From: Schistocerca nitens
Lineage: Eukaryota > Arthropoda > Insecta > Orthoptera > Acrididae
DNA length: 64,000 bases
Direction: 5' to 3'
Assembly: GCF_023898315.1 (NCBI RefSeq)
Contig: NC_064616.1
Span: forward strand, 536,567,102-536,631,101
Under the pieces are notes generated by a model that saw only the letters and a program-made list of their open reading frames with translations, was not told the origin of the DNA and did not search any database. The position numbers and the translations under genes were made by a program. Below are positions 10,457-21,961 of the stretch, in pieces (within the stretch, counting starts at the first letter, position 1; each line of letters opens with the position of its first letter).

Positions 10457-10735
10457 GCTGCTACTCCTATTTCCTTGACCACTATTGCTGCAGTTACTGA
10501 CCTTAGCCAGGATATTCTCTGCTCCACGTACTACAATATCATGATTCCCTTTGTCAAAACAGCTGCACGAATTCCCTATGTCCTCTGTCACCTGCCTAAG
10601 TCTAGCACTTTGCTTCATAGTACTTGTGACTTGGTGCCCTGCTCATAATTTGTTCCGTAGCATCTGTCCTACACTCCTCTCATGTCTAATATCTAGAAAT
10701 CTAGAAGCAATATTCTTTTCTTGTTACTCTCTTTT
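10457..10735 (-). mobile_element. CR1-like LINE relic, right part (ORF1)
   Basis: The minus-strand frame 10618-10340 reads KGNHDIVVRGAENI in the region of 10560-10510. It corresponds to KEDQVVIVGGAGNSI of the CR1 ORF1 at 44639-45664, the esterase block with the conserved Asn. It directly precedes the TNV block on the far side of the Tc1-III insertion, so the two halves were once contiguous. The remainder up to 10735 is too decayed to assign residue by residue. Confidence 0.7.
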
Positions 10736-10736
10736 G

Positions 10737-10928
10737 AACGGCCGGTGTGGCCGTGCGGTTCTAGGCGCTTCAGTCAGGAACAGCGTGACCGCTACGGTCG
10801 CAGTTTCGAATCCTGCCTCGGGGATGGATGTGTGTGCTGTCCTTAGGTTAGTTAGGTTTAAGTAGTTCTACGTTCTAGGGGACTGATGACCACGGATGTT
10901 AAGTCCCATAGTGCTCAGAGCCATTTAC
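10737..10928 (+). mobile_element. SINE-A copy
   Basis: It starts at cggccggtgtggccgtgcgg (box A). It continues through gcagtttcgaatcctgcctc (box B), ccttaggttagttaggttta, ggggactgatgacc, and ends at gtgctcagagccattt. It shows a few substitutions from the other copies, for example gaccacgg after the core. I see no clear target-site duplication. Confidence 0.9.
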
Positions 10929-12019
10929 AAGCCGCGAAGATTAGGCCGAAAAGTTAGCACTTCTGATGTATGATGTAACGTAAAAAGTTAATTATACCCG
11001 CTTACAATAAGAACTCAGTAGTCAGTTAATTTCAGTATCAATTAATTAACTTCATCACAATAGACTGTATCTTCTAACGTAGCTTTAGCGTACGCAATCT
11101 GTATGTAAAGAAAGTGCTAGTGTGAAAGTTTCTAAACCAAACAAGTTATGAATTTAGCTACTTTCTAGAAATATGAACTTAATAATGAATGGGTACGTTG
11201 TACTTAAACCTTTCGCGGCTACAAGGGCCGAGCGTCCTGGCTGCCCAGCCGGCTGACGGGAGGAAACGCAGTGTGCGCCTGGCCGGCGGGCGGCTGACTC
11301 AGCCCTGTGGTCGCTATAGGCTACGGCCACTGCAGGCTTCCAGCACGATCCGGTGCGAACATAACGACTGTCAGGCAATGTCCTTCCCAAAAACAATGTA
11401 CCCTGTATAGTCACAGTGGTTATAGTTTCTGATAACCACGAAAGAGATCTTCGAAACTAACCAACAATTTCAGTTATCGTACGTTTATTATGAGCTGAAA
11501 AACAGTTGGTTAAGAAAAACGATGGGAGCTTTTTTAATAGTAGTTCCTGTATCTTGAGGCTTGCACAATCGATGTATGTGTCTACAACATATTAAAATTT
11601 GATTAACACCCAACGAAAGAGTTTCAAGATATATAGTTTTAAAGTGAGTAGTGCGTAACGAAAACGCCCAAATTTCGAACAATTCTGGCTAGTATCAAAT
11701 ATAAAAAATAATTACAGAAATGTAAAACCAAATTGTATTATGTATTCGGACTGAAAGAGAAATAAAGAATATATCTGTATAACTCATTTTCTGATAGACA
11801 CATGGCTTTGTTTGTAATTTTATCAAAGCCTAAAGTCGATTCACCACAGCTCGTCACGTTAAAAAATACAGTACGGTTTACTTGAGTAGTTTCCCATCCT
11901 CATTTTTGACTTAGGCTTTGTGCTTCTGCTGGTTGAGTTAAAATCTATTTTTTACTTTTTATTTTTATTTTTTGTTATTACTTTCCTTTACTTGAAACGT
12001 GCACAGTTACTATAACATC
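10929..12019. other. Unassigned; GC-rich patch at 11205-11345
   Basis: Most of this is AT-rich with no coding signal. The stretch at about 11205-11345 is notably GC- and CpG-rich (cccagccggctgacgggagg and neighbours) and stands out from its surroundings. I cannot connect it to a gene. It could be a fragment of a CpG-rich repeat. Confidence 0.35.
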
Positions 12020-13740
12020 CTAATATTTCTTTAGCGTGTGATATTTTTCGAAACATGGCACCATGCGGAGAGCCACATCACACTTTTTGCATTTTATGCG
12101 TGTCATTTTTCGTTGTAAATGAGCAGTACATACTATACAGCGTCTCTTTGGAATCTCATTTTTCTCCGTTGCTACGAGGAACCCTGGATAATGTCCCTCT
12201 TTATTCTGCAGTCGGAAAGGGTTTCCTTCTTTGGTTTTCCGTGGAATCGCACTTTCACACGTTTGACTATGGAATTTATCAAGCAACTGACGGGTTATTT
12301 CCCAGTGATGTTTCGTTAGCATTATCTTCTGTTGCTTTTGTATTTCAAAAACAGTTTTTGCATTAAGCACACACAAGTCAGCCAAATGAAAGGATACTTC
12401 CTCGTACCATTTCATTGTCTTTCGGATGCACTGTACAGAAGATAACAGCGTGTCTGTCTTACAAATGTGCCCATTGACTTATTATAGCTGACAACACAGG
12501 TAAGTTTCAATTAGTTTTGGCCTGTCCTATGTTCTTTTTCCTCTGTCTCCACGAACTCTGGTCCATTTAAGGTGGAAAGCATGCAGACTTCTTTCTCCTG
12601 CATCTGTTTTAGTTCCATCAAAGTTCCACAGGACTTGAATTGTATTTCCCCATTTTTCAGCTTGTCTGGCAATGGTAGTAGATCTTTCCTGTTTTTCTCA
12701 CTGTTTTGACGGCGTTTGTACATTTATCATGGAGCCACAGGAATAATTCGGCGCTCGAATACGAATTGTCTAAATAATTGGTATGACCTTTTTTGAGGTA
12801 TGGCAATAAAAATTCACAACAATATTGCCTGATTTTCCCCAATCAGCATTTCCCGATTCTATTTCGGTGGCGGCACCCGTGTAGACAATATAACCCAAAA
12901 TATAATTGGTTTGTACGTCACAAATGACGAAAATTTTAATGCCAAAAAGGCTACGTTTATTTGGTAGTTACTGCATAAATTGGAGCCTTCCTTTGAAAAG
13001 TAACAGACTTTCGTCTATCGCTAGGTTTTCAAAATGTACTACTGTCTCGCTGAATTTACTTTTTTGTGAGATCTACAATGAGACGTATTTTTACAAGAGG
13101 ATCTTTAGATGCGGTGGAATTGTCACAGAAGTGCAATAAACGCAAGATCAACTTGTACCGGTCCCTGGCCATTATGTTAGAAAATATTGGTGTTTGAAGC
13201 AAAAAATTTGTCGGCCAACATTCATTCATTTCTAACTTTTTACTTCTAGACATAAGCAGAGAACTTGCTAGGAAGCAAGGAAATTCTGCTGGCTCTATAT
13301 GCTTCCAGCGTTCTAATCTCCTGGGTACTGTCGTCAATGTTTCAGTAATAAATTTGTAATAATTACTGATCTGTGTACAGATGGCAGAAACGAATTCCAT
13401 GGACTTGAAGTACAAAAGCATTCTAAATGACTTGCTGAGACGTCGAAGTCTGCTTTTAACCCACTACATGTGTTCACAAAAAGGAATCGTTTCGTCACTA
13501 GATGATTCTCCGTCCAGTCATACTTACTTTTTCTTGACGAAGTACCACTTACCTCATTTTCTCTTCCGTCTTCAGAGGAAGAATCTTCTGTTTGTGATGT
13601 CGAGGATTCAGCAATGCGTCCAGCAGACGCATCCAACTCTTAGTCGGAAGAAAACTACGAAGTATCACTACAGTCTTTGTTGCTACTATTCATAAGAATA
13701 TCCGTGATTTCCTTGTCTGAGAAATTGTGTCTTGAGATGT
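12020..13740 (-). pseudogene. piggyBac-like transposase relic
   Basis: Reading leftwards, an acidic N-terminal region (about 13636-13530) is followed by the start of the catalytic domain: VSASHLECF, then PCFLASSLLMSRSK near 13290-13230, FLLQTPIFSNIMARDRYKLI and LRLLHFCDN. The next pieces are LPYLKKGHTNYLDNSYSSAE near 12800, the region of a conserved DN(W/S)YTS block, and FLWLHDKCTNAVKTVRKTGK. The end (12415-12020) has CIVCTAH and IKCKKCDVAL, a cysteine-rich C-terminal zinc finger. These are the hallmarks, in order, of piggyBac/PGBD transposases. Frames shift at least four times. I did not locate TTAA-flanked terminal repeats with confidence. Confidence 0.85.
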
Positions 13741-14233
13741 GCAAAGGCTACACACACGAATGCTGTCGTCTCACCAGAAGCGAAAAGAGGACCGGTCGAA
13801 TGTTAGACTCGTAAGCAGAATGGGCCCAGGGGAGGTGAAAAATAAAGCGTATTCCTACATTACAAAGAAGACCAGATAATGACACTGTTGTCAGAAATAC
13901 CACAGCAAACCAGCCTTACGATCTTTCCCCGTTTTCTGGACTAAAACGCAGTGAAAAGCAATACTCTGAATAGTTAGCTTGAAAAGCGGACTAAAACCCA
14001 TAAGTACTGAGTCTCAGGTACTAAACTAACTGTTATTACAATCTAAGTAACTTATCTTTACAAGGGCGCAAAAAGACGGACGTCTCGCCTGGCGTATTCT
14101 TGCCAAGTGATGTGTACTAGAAGCTGTTTTAAACCAACACTCTAGCAATAATTACACAACTGACTTAGCTAGTCTAAGATATTGGTAGTTGATGCTGGGT
14201 TGCCTTAACAAGAAATACAATGCGTCACACACT
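13741..14233. other. Unassigned sequence
   Basis: It may include the 5' end of the piggyBac-like element, but no terminal repeat was matched. No coding signal. Confidence 0.3.
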
Positions 14234-14925
14234 TTGTTGTGGTCTGCAGCCTGAAGACTGTGTTGATGCAGTGCTTTCACACTAGCCTATTCTCTGTAAT
14301 CCGCATTACCTCTACATAACTCTTTCGTCTTACATCCATTGGAATCTGCTTACCGTTGTTAAGCATTGGTCTCCATTTTCAGTTTTGCTTCCATTACCGA
14401 AATGATGATTCCTTGATGCCTCAGAATATGTCCTCTCAGCCAATACCTTCTTTTATGCAGGTTATGCCATAATTTCCTTTCTCTCCCCAGATTAATTCAG
14501 AACCTGTATTAATTATACCATCTGTAAATGTACTCTTCAGCATTCTTCTTTAGCACCACATTTACAAAGCATATATTTTCTTTTTGACAGAACTCATTAT
14601 GGCCCATGTTTCACAGTCTTACTAGGCTGCACTCCACACAAATACCTTCACGAAATACTTCCCAACACTGAAAGTTTTATTAGATGACAACAAATCTTTC
14701 TTTATCAGAAATCTTTTTCTTACTATTGCCAACCTGAATTTTATATCCTCTAAACTTTCACTTTCTCAACCACCACTTCTCTTTCAAGAAATTGAACTCC
14801 TTGAACAACAATCAGGTTTCTGTACAAGTTGTGGGTATTCTTGAGTTCTATCCCTGATACCTCCCATCTGCAGGTTCTATGAACATAGGTTTGCCTTTCT
14901 TCACTCTATCTACGGCAAGTTGAAA
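14234..14925 (-). mobile_element. RTE-type LINE, 3' end relic
   Basis: The plus strand begins ttgttgtggtctgcagcctg, which is the complement of the 3' end of the RTE at 51951-55244 (ctcaggactgaagaccacaa). The following blocks, cttgatgcctcagaatatgt, tcagcattcttctttagcac and tggcccatgtttcaca, are the complements of the C-terminal coding region there. The last part (about 14840-14925) jumps to an upstream segment (ataggtttgcctttctt), so an internal deletion is likely. Old and inactive. Confidence 0.85.
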
Positions 14926-14949
14926 AAGAGAGTGATGGAGAGAAAGAGA

Positions 14950-15135
14950 GTGATATACAGAGTCGTCGAAAATTCCCGTTACAAACTTCTACGATTTGTA
15001 GAGGGGAGTGAGTACATCGTATTTTGAATAGGAACTCATGTCCGGAAACGTCATCCAACGAGACTACAGAGCGTCAAAGTTATAGGCGCGGGCGCCTGTA
15101 ATGGTACGTATACAAGGGGCTATCCTTTGATGTTG
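14950..15135. repeat. Possible mariner-type terminal fragment
   Basis: The stretch starting aaaattcccgttacaaactt followed by a tgtagaggggagtgagtaca block resembles the non-coding terminal region of a mariner-type element as I recall it from related genomes. No inverted partner was found in the window. This call rests on recollection only. Confidence 0.25.
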
Positions 15136-15284
15136 TTACAGAATTTCTAGGATGATGGAGAACGATAAATGTATTAATTTGAAATAAGGATCCCTGAATA
15201 GGAAACGAACTAGTCGAAAGTTATAAACGAAAACCGTTCTGATACCTCTGACAGTTGAATACATGTACCGGTTCTTGTGCTGCG

Positions 15285-15486
15285 CCGGCCGGGGTGGCCG
15301 AGCGGTTCTAGGCGCTTCAGTCTGGAACCGCGCGACCTCTACGGTCGCAGATTCGAATCCTGCCTCAGGCATGGATGTGTGTGATGTCCTTAGGTTAGTT
15401 AGGTTTAAGTAGTTCTAAGTTCTAGGGGACTGATGACCTCAGCTGTTAAGTCCCATAGTGCTCAGAGCCATATGAACCATTTTTAT
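15285..15486 (+). mobile_element. SINE-A copy with target-site duplication
   Basis: It is flanked by the 11-bp direct repeat cttgtgctgcg at 15274-15284 and 15487-15497. Box A (ggccgagcggttctaggcgc) and box B (gattcgaatcc) are intact. The body has cttaggttagttaggtttaa and gactgatgacctcagctgtt, and the 3' end is tatgaaccatttttat. It is nearly consensus and therefore fairly recent. Confidence 0.95.
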
Positions 15487-15497
15487 CTTGTGCTGCG

Positions 15498-17269
15498 AAG
15501 AGTGTAGGGTTGATCACCTTCAGTGGTGGTAGTGTGGACAAAAACGAGAAAAAATCTCCAATAAACGTGGGCTCTAAAGTGCGTACCTTAACAGCTATGA
15601 ACACTTGCTCAGTAGAGGATATGCGTTTCACATTAGCGTCGATGAACGAGTGGTCATAGCTCCTCTATACTAATTACATTATTCTTTGAATAGTAAAGAT
15701 TTTCAATGTAGCATTACGGTGCATCTTTACGTCATTGGTAGTCTTTCGTTAATTTAGAATCTACTATTTCTGCTACAATACTCTATAGCAGTCCACTATC
15801 TCCTAGGAAGGTTTCATTCACAATATTTTATACTGCTGTTAAGCTGGTATCGGCGCACTGCCGTCCATTGAATTCAGCAAAATATTTCGCTTTAAGAATT
15901 TACATTGTTATTTTCTTTTGGAACATTTCCGTTCTTTAAACTGACCAACTGCTACATCACTACTATTGGCACATTGCCGTCCTTTCGGTTCAGTGAAACA
16001 TTGTCGACACTTTACACTTCTCCTAACTGTTATGTCAGCACCGTGTCGTCCTAGACTTATTTATGTTTGAATGCGTCATAAAGACATCCACTTCACATGG
16101 TTGCAAAAAAAAGAAACAGACATAACATCTATGCATTAAACAAATATACACAGACGGAAGAACTTTACACTCACACCTTTTACCAGAATATAAGCAATCC
16201 ACCCACAACAGCAACTCATATTATTGGCTCTGTTGTCCATGATGTGGTCTTGCGTTATGAAACTCCAGGCTTTCCCAACTGGTGTTGAGTTCAACTACTG
16301 TCAGTCCATGCTCACATCTCTAACCTCAGCATACAGGTCCAGTAAAATATCATGAAAAAATGTAAAAATGCCTTAAATTCGTTTCCTAAAAATTTGAAAC
16401 AGATCTCAAATAAACATGTTTTCATACACTGTTACAGTATAAATACGTAATATTTTGTTTTGATTTTGGGTTTTTATAAACAATACCATTGTTTACATCA
16501 TACTATGACAGTCATTCATCAATGTTTTTGTTTGAGTCACAGCTCTACGCACATACAGCTGGGGCATTACCCGTCACACTCTTTAAGAGGCCTGTGCTTG
16601 CTCGCACCATATGTTACTGCTCACCCGTTTCGGTAATGATTTACGCCGATAGCGGGCGTCACCTGCTCTGTAAATCGTACCTAAGGAGGTTTACATTGCA
16701 ATTCACAGATACCTCGAGAGAAACTTCTAGAACCTTTCTTTAAACATAATGCACAAACACTCATTTATCATATCGTTGCTTCAGTCCAGAGTATGAGGTA
16801 TCATTCCTTGTATATTTGTGTCATTGTTACTACAAAAAGTGCCAGTGGAACTCTGTTCATGTAATAACTGTGTATTTTGTACTGGCTCTCATATAAGAGC
16901 ATTGTGTGACTTATTATCTTATTCTTAGATAGACCATTATTCTATCTTCCTTACATTTTTAAAAACCAATGTATGTTTTTACCCTCTGTATTTCATATTA
17001 CGTGGCGTTCTATTTAAATCTTATTTACTACGTTTATGACTTTAATGAGATTTACATATCAGTGTTGTGTCTGATGTAGACAATACCGATTGGTTGCAAC
17101 TAAACTTTCCCTATTTACATGTTACAACAACGAAACTATTTATCATACGAGTATCAAACTGTGTAGCATTAACGGCAAGGACATGGGGAAGAGAAGAAAT
17201 ACGGAATCAATTCATTTTAAAAACTTTTAATATCCTGCTACTGTACATCATACTATTATATAGCGGTAG
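15498..17269. other. Unassigned AT-rich sequence
   Basis: Only short frames are present. A weak internal similarity exists between blocks around 15850-16050 (repeated attggcacattgccgtccttt-like and cagtgaaa-like phrases), suggesting an old local duplication. No gene or known repeat is supported. Confidence 0.35.
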
Positions 17270-18440
17270 CATTACTGATACAAAAAGGGCTCAATACGGC
17301 GCCCATCAGTGTCCAGGAGAGTATGAAAGCGCAAGACTTCATTCTGCACAGCAGAAAGAAGCATGTTCGTAGGTATGCTGGCTCCCTCTCTTGATATGCT
17401 GCGCTTCAGATCAGCACATGTGTCACTGTTCCCCTGGTAAACCCTGTCCTTCAGGTAGCCCCATAACCAGAAATCACAGGAAGTGAGATCAGGAGGTCGT
17501 GCCGGTCAAGCATTTGGAAACCATCGGCTGATAATTCGGTCGTTTCAAAATGTGTTTCGGAGAAGCAAGTGAACTTTACTAGCGATGTGCGGCGTGGTTC
17601 CATGGTGCGTGAGAACTGTTGAGTTCAATGAGTCTTTCTCCTGTAGCGCGCGTTTCACATGCTGGCGAAGCATATTGCAGTAACGCTTGCCAGTCACACT
17701 GCATGTCTTTGGTCCTTGAGCGCCAACATGTTAAAAAAAGAATTGGTCAATGATGAACGTAGCCGTGAAGCCACTCCATAAGATGACACGTTCACCATAC
17801 AGAGGAACTTCATGCACAGTGACTGGAGATGAAGATGCCCACACTCGGCAACTCTGTGTGTTCATCTCACCCATCATAGAAAAATGAGTTTCGGTAGTCC
17901 ATGGGATGGTCCAGCGTAGTCAACACGTCGTTATGCGTCCTGTGATGCAAGCTGCTGTACGAGATGATCTTGTAAGGATACCATTAGAGAATGGTTTGAA
18001 GCTCGTTCCGTGCAGTAGACCACGGGATGTTCAACTGCCGTGACCCACCACGCGCACTGTCTGACGATCGGGAATTGCGCGCAGCGTTGTCTGCTATAGC
18101 AACAGCAATTTCATGAAACACCTTTGGTGCGATCGGTCTTTGGCCTCTTCTCGGAGCGACGCACATTTCTCCTGTTGATTCATACTTCTTCATTATGCTC
18201 CGCACAGCAGGTGAAATCCTTTCAGTGGGCGATATTCTCGAGGTACAGCTGCAGCATTATTGTTGTTTTGATGATAAAGCTTCACCAATATTGCGCTGCT
18301 ACTTTTGTCAAAGCTGATGTTGACACGTCAACAAGTGTACTGCGACTGATCGGGTTGTGAGACTATGAGTCACGATGACTGATCACGGCACCTGATCGCC
18401 GTAGTTGTAACTGGACGGTGGCGCTATGACGCATGAAAAT
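17270..18440 (-). pseudogene. Mariner-like transposase relic (DUF4817-type)
   Basis: The minus-strand frame 18205-17984 reads IMKKYESTGEMCVAPRRGQR, the start of the DNA-binding domain of mariner-like transposases with a DUF4817-type N-terminus. Leftwards, fragments in other frames read as HFSMMGEMNTQSCRVWA, VPLYGERVILWSG and ATFIIDQFFF, matching the catalytic region after the first Asp in such proteins. The final part near 17540-17340 is a decayed C-terminus. Many stops and frameshifts. No terminal inverted repeats were matched. Confidence 0.65.
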
Positions 18441-20153
18441 CATACACCCACACTCTGGACAGTAATCCTACCAAGTTTGTTACTTGTATGGTAGTTAGTT
18501 TCCGTGTTATAACGTGATAAATAGGTAAAGTTTAATTATAACCACCCGACAGGTCTACTCCCTCGTACTTCATAAAATAGTTGGCGGAATCTACTTCGCT
18601 CATATATACGTAACGGCTGACTTAGACGTCGCCTTTTGCCTTTTACCCCTCACTCCCCACAAATGATTGGCTGACTTTCCTATCGCCTAACAACAATACT
18701 TGATCTTTTCTCTCTATTTACGCGATTGGGCCTCTTTTCTGCGCCTAATAACCATAACTCTCCATTTACCATGAACCTCTTAGGCAGGATATCCCTAGCC
18801 TTTGGCTGTATCATAATTCGTTACAGCGTAAACCACTCCGCAGTTTTAATTCCTACCAAAGTGTAACGATGCGTCTATTTTGGCTAAACCTGTACGTCAC
18901 CTCAAGACAAATTTTAATTATTGCCATTATTTTTCGCCACCACAGTTGCTTCTATTGTACATTGTCGTGTTCACTTACCTCGTTTACTGTCGTCCTCTTC
19001 TTCTCGGCTTTCAGCTTATTTTTATGCGTTATTTCATCTGTGTTGTGTATATATAACAGGCCTCGTCTTGCTTTCATGTTCTTAAAATATTTTCAGACAT
19101 AAATGTTTATGCATCGTTGTTGCAAACATTTAAAAATTATTCCACTACATACTTCATATTTTTCGTTACGTGCGTTAATATGATACTGGTATCTTGTTGT
19201 GATTATATACTGTGTTATCTTGCCGGTGTATCTGCAACCCTATACTTCGTATAGTGTTCACATACATACGGCGAAAAGTATGTTTTTTCTACCCGTGATA
19301 TACAGATGTTCATTCTGCCGGATTACTTTGTGGCCTAGCTTGTTTCTTTGTTCTCACGTTCAGTGTCAGAAAATTTTCTATTCTTAACCTTGATAGTGAA
19401 GAACGTTGACGGAGAGAGTTACAGTTCTGAATGGAAGAACTAACAATAGAAAAAGAAAGTGAAGTATGCTGTTCGTTAACTCAGGCACCCGGTAATCGTC
19501 AGTTACCTAGCAATAAGAAAAACGTTATTGCCTTCTGAGGTTAGTATTCATAAAATTTATTCATGTCACTGACTGACATTTCATCTAATAATTGTTGTGG
19601 CGGTATTTCGTGGTAGAATGAGGCACTTCAATCACAACTTTCTCAAATTCAACCAAGTAAGTTACCCCCATAAGATACTCCTTACAACTAGAATGATAAC
19701 TTCGTCTCCCATGGACGAATGGAGTATACACTTAACCACTGTTTGCTAGCGACCTCTGACAGAAGATGGCTGTCAAACCCAAGTTTATTGATGTCTTGAC
19801 GCTTCTGAACTTCGGTACAGGACCTTCTAGTACCTTATTCCTATCCGTTTGTATTATAATGGCAATATCACCGTCAAACCATCTGTTCAAAACTACTTCA
19901 CCTGTTGCTCTGTTTTGTGTGCTCCAAGACCTGTCTTGACTCAAGAACGCTTGAACGAATTCTTTATATGTTTTGCAAGTTTTACTGACTCTTATTCCCT
20001 ATCATTTTGCTGCTCGTTCTAACCTACCGGCCACGAATTTGATTTTTTGTTGTTCAGTCATGTTTTCGGGAATGACGCCCTAAAACTGCCAGCTGAATGC
20101 TGCCTGGTGTATAGTTCCTTAGAAGAGAAATGATGGAATTTATATGCATCAGA
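18441..20153. other. Unassigned AT-rich sequence
   Basis: Contains no recognisable gene or repeat. Open frames (for example 18869-19102) are hydrophobic by composition only and have no supporting splice or start context. Confidence 0.35.
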
Positions 20154-20407
20154 ACCGAGCAAGGTGGCGCAGTGGTTGGCACACTGGACTCGCATTCGGA
20201 AGGACGACGGTTGAATCCCGCGTCCGGCCATCCTGATTTAGGTTTTCCGTGATTTCCCTATATCACTTCAGGCAAATGCCGGGACGGTTCCTTTAAAAGG
20301 GCACGGCCGATTTCCTTCCCCATCCTTCCCTAACCCGAGCTTGTGCTCTGTCTCTAATGACCTCATTGTCGATGGGACGTTAAACACTAATCTCCTCCTC
20401 CTCCTCC
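20154..20407 (+). mobile_element. SINE-B (tRNA-derived) with target-site duplication
   Basis: The 11-bp direct repeat tatgcatcaga occurs at 20143-20153 and 20408-20418. The head has box A (ggtggcgcagtggttggcac) and box B (ggttgaatccc). The body includes gatttaggttttccgtgatt, cttcaggcaaatgccggga and aagggcacggccga. It ends taatgacctcattgtcgatg, then acgttaaacacta and a short (ctc)n tail. This is the better preserved of the two 3'-end types seen for SINE-B in the window. Confidence 0.95.
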
Positions 20408-20418
20408 TATGCATCAGA

Positions 20419-20929
20419 GTGATTTGCAACGTCATTTGCATGAACAATACCTTCCTTTCTTTCATGTTCGCTCCAAATTTCTACATTTGTTTAACTTTGT
20501 TTTCTATTTTACCTTGTGTCTCAGGAAGTACTTTTTCCTCTATTTCTCTCTATTTAACCTGAATCGCACTTGTGTAGCATTTACAAGAGAATTGTACATG
20601 TGAAATATTACGGCTAAGTATTTCCTGGTCATTTTTGATTCTCTGTAAATTACTCGTGATACCTTTGCTTTGGTCTTGTCTTACATTACTAACGTCGTTA
20701 ATTGTTTTTTGTATTATCCAATTATGATCTTGGAATTTCTTATCTGTCTTTTTGATTTCATGGTCAACCTTAGGATATAATTCTGTTTTACAAACTTCTA
20801 AATTTTTACCCCAGTCTTTTGTTTCATAATCTATTTTCTTAATACATCACCCAGTTTTAAATTCAATATTTGTAGCCCATTGTTCCAAAGCATCGAATTT
20901 ATCGTTAATTTCAGCTATTAATTTCTTTT
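20419..20929 (-). other. Possible coiled-coil gag-like relic, right of a solo LTR target
   Basis: On the minus strand this AT-rich stretch reads in pieces as a Lys/Glu/Asp-rich coiled coil (for example EIKKTDKKFQDHNW near 20760-20710). A similar composition resumes at 21737-21850 beyond the solo LTR. It could be a decayed structural gene of a retroelement, or a compositional accident. No diagnostic motif. Confidence 0.25.
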
Positions 20930-20934
20930 AACCC

Positions 20935-21731
20935 TGTTGTGTACATAGTTCCGCGTAGTCAGCGCATACACAACTTTTCCACTAGAACGCGCCCCGCTAA
21001 GCACAACAGCGCAGGCGCAGCCCTCGTCCGTCTCCGCACTGCGAGATGGCGCTGCCTTAGAGACGGACCCTATTCTGCTTCCGCCGATCCGCGTATTAAT
21101 ATGTTACGCAGCCAATGAGATTGCTGCTAACGTAGAACCTTTTCTCCTCGTGGATCACACTCACGCAGTGATACCTGAACGCGTGAGGTATTAATGAGTG
21201 TACAGACCTCCGATTAGTAAGTCTGCATTTGTCTGCACCAGTCTGTACCAGTCTGCATTGATCTGCACCAGACTGTACCAGTATGCATTTGTCTGTACCA
21301 GGCTATAGTCAAGTTTCAGTCTGCGCCTAATAAGATTACCATATTCCTGTAAATAGCCATGAAGATAAATGAATAGACACTTTGTCAAGTATCAGAGATT
21401 TGTGAGAATAAGATTAACGTACCAAGAGCAAAGGAACTTCAGATTGTCAATTGTAAACAGCATCCAGAATCAAGTTACGTAATGTCTATGCTTTTTATTA
21501 TTTTAATAAATGTGTGCGAAAATTAATCAAATTCGGTTTAAAGTTGGTCACCGCCAATCTGCTACTCTAAGCGTGCAAGTGGCATTGCTATCGTCTCACC
21601 TAACAGCAGAAGATAAACACGCCACGATAAGACCACGAGACATATTGCTGACACTCGCCTACTTCGTTAGAGCGACAAGTCAAATAATCTGATGGTTTGT
21701 GTACTGAAGGTCTTCCTGTATGCACACCACA
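20935..21731. mobile_element. Solo LTR with 5-bp target duplication
   Basis: A 797-bp unit begins tgttgtgtac and ends gcacaccaca, fitting the TG...CA termini of retroviral-type LTRs. It is flanked by the direct repeat aaccc at 20930-20934 and 21732-21736. Inside are a GC-rich segment with Sp1-like composition (about 20990-21080), a short tandem repeat (21223-21311) and an aataaa at 21506. No gag or pol adjoins it, so recombination between two LTRs, leaving one, is the likely origin. Orientation is not certain, although the aataaa suggests the plus strand. Confidence 0.65.
21223..21311. repeat. Short tandem repeat, about 20-bp unit
   Basis: Repeats of the kind gtctgcatttgtctgcacca and gtctgtaccagtctgcattg occur at least four times with small changes. 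It is internal to the solo LTR and may vary between LTR copies. Confidence 0.75.
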
Positions 21732-21736
21732 AACCC

Positions 21737-21960
21737 CTTATCTACTTTATTACTTAATTCCTTATCTATTTTCTCTATTTTATTTTGAGTGTTTCTTAAT
21801 TCCTCCTTATTTTATCTTTCTTGTTATAAAATTACTTTTAGCATAGCCCTTATATTCTGATTATCCTGAATTGGGAAAGTGTTAGCTGATGCTGTACTGT
21901 GTCTTCCTTCTTTTACCCCACACATTTTACTAAAATGTTCCGATTACAAATCTTAGAAAA
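21737..21960. other. Unassigned sequence
   Basis: AT-rich sequence between the solo LTR and the next Tc1-like element. See the entry at 20419 for the possible coiled-coil relic. Confidence 0.3.
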
Positions 21961-21961
21961 C

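Noticed and set aside
10737-10830. tRNA gene in the SINE heads
   Set aside because: Box A and box B are present, but the acceptor stem does not pair and the same head is attached to the same body in many copies, so these are SINEs.
18869-19102. Hydrophobic 77-residue membrane protein
   Set aside because: T-rich DNA translates to Phe/Leu-rich peptides by chance; no start context or homology.
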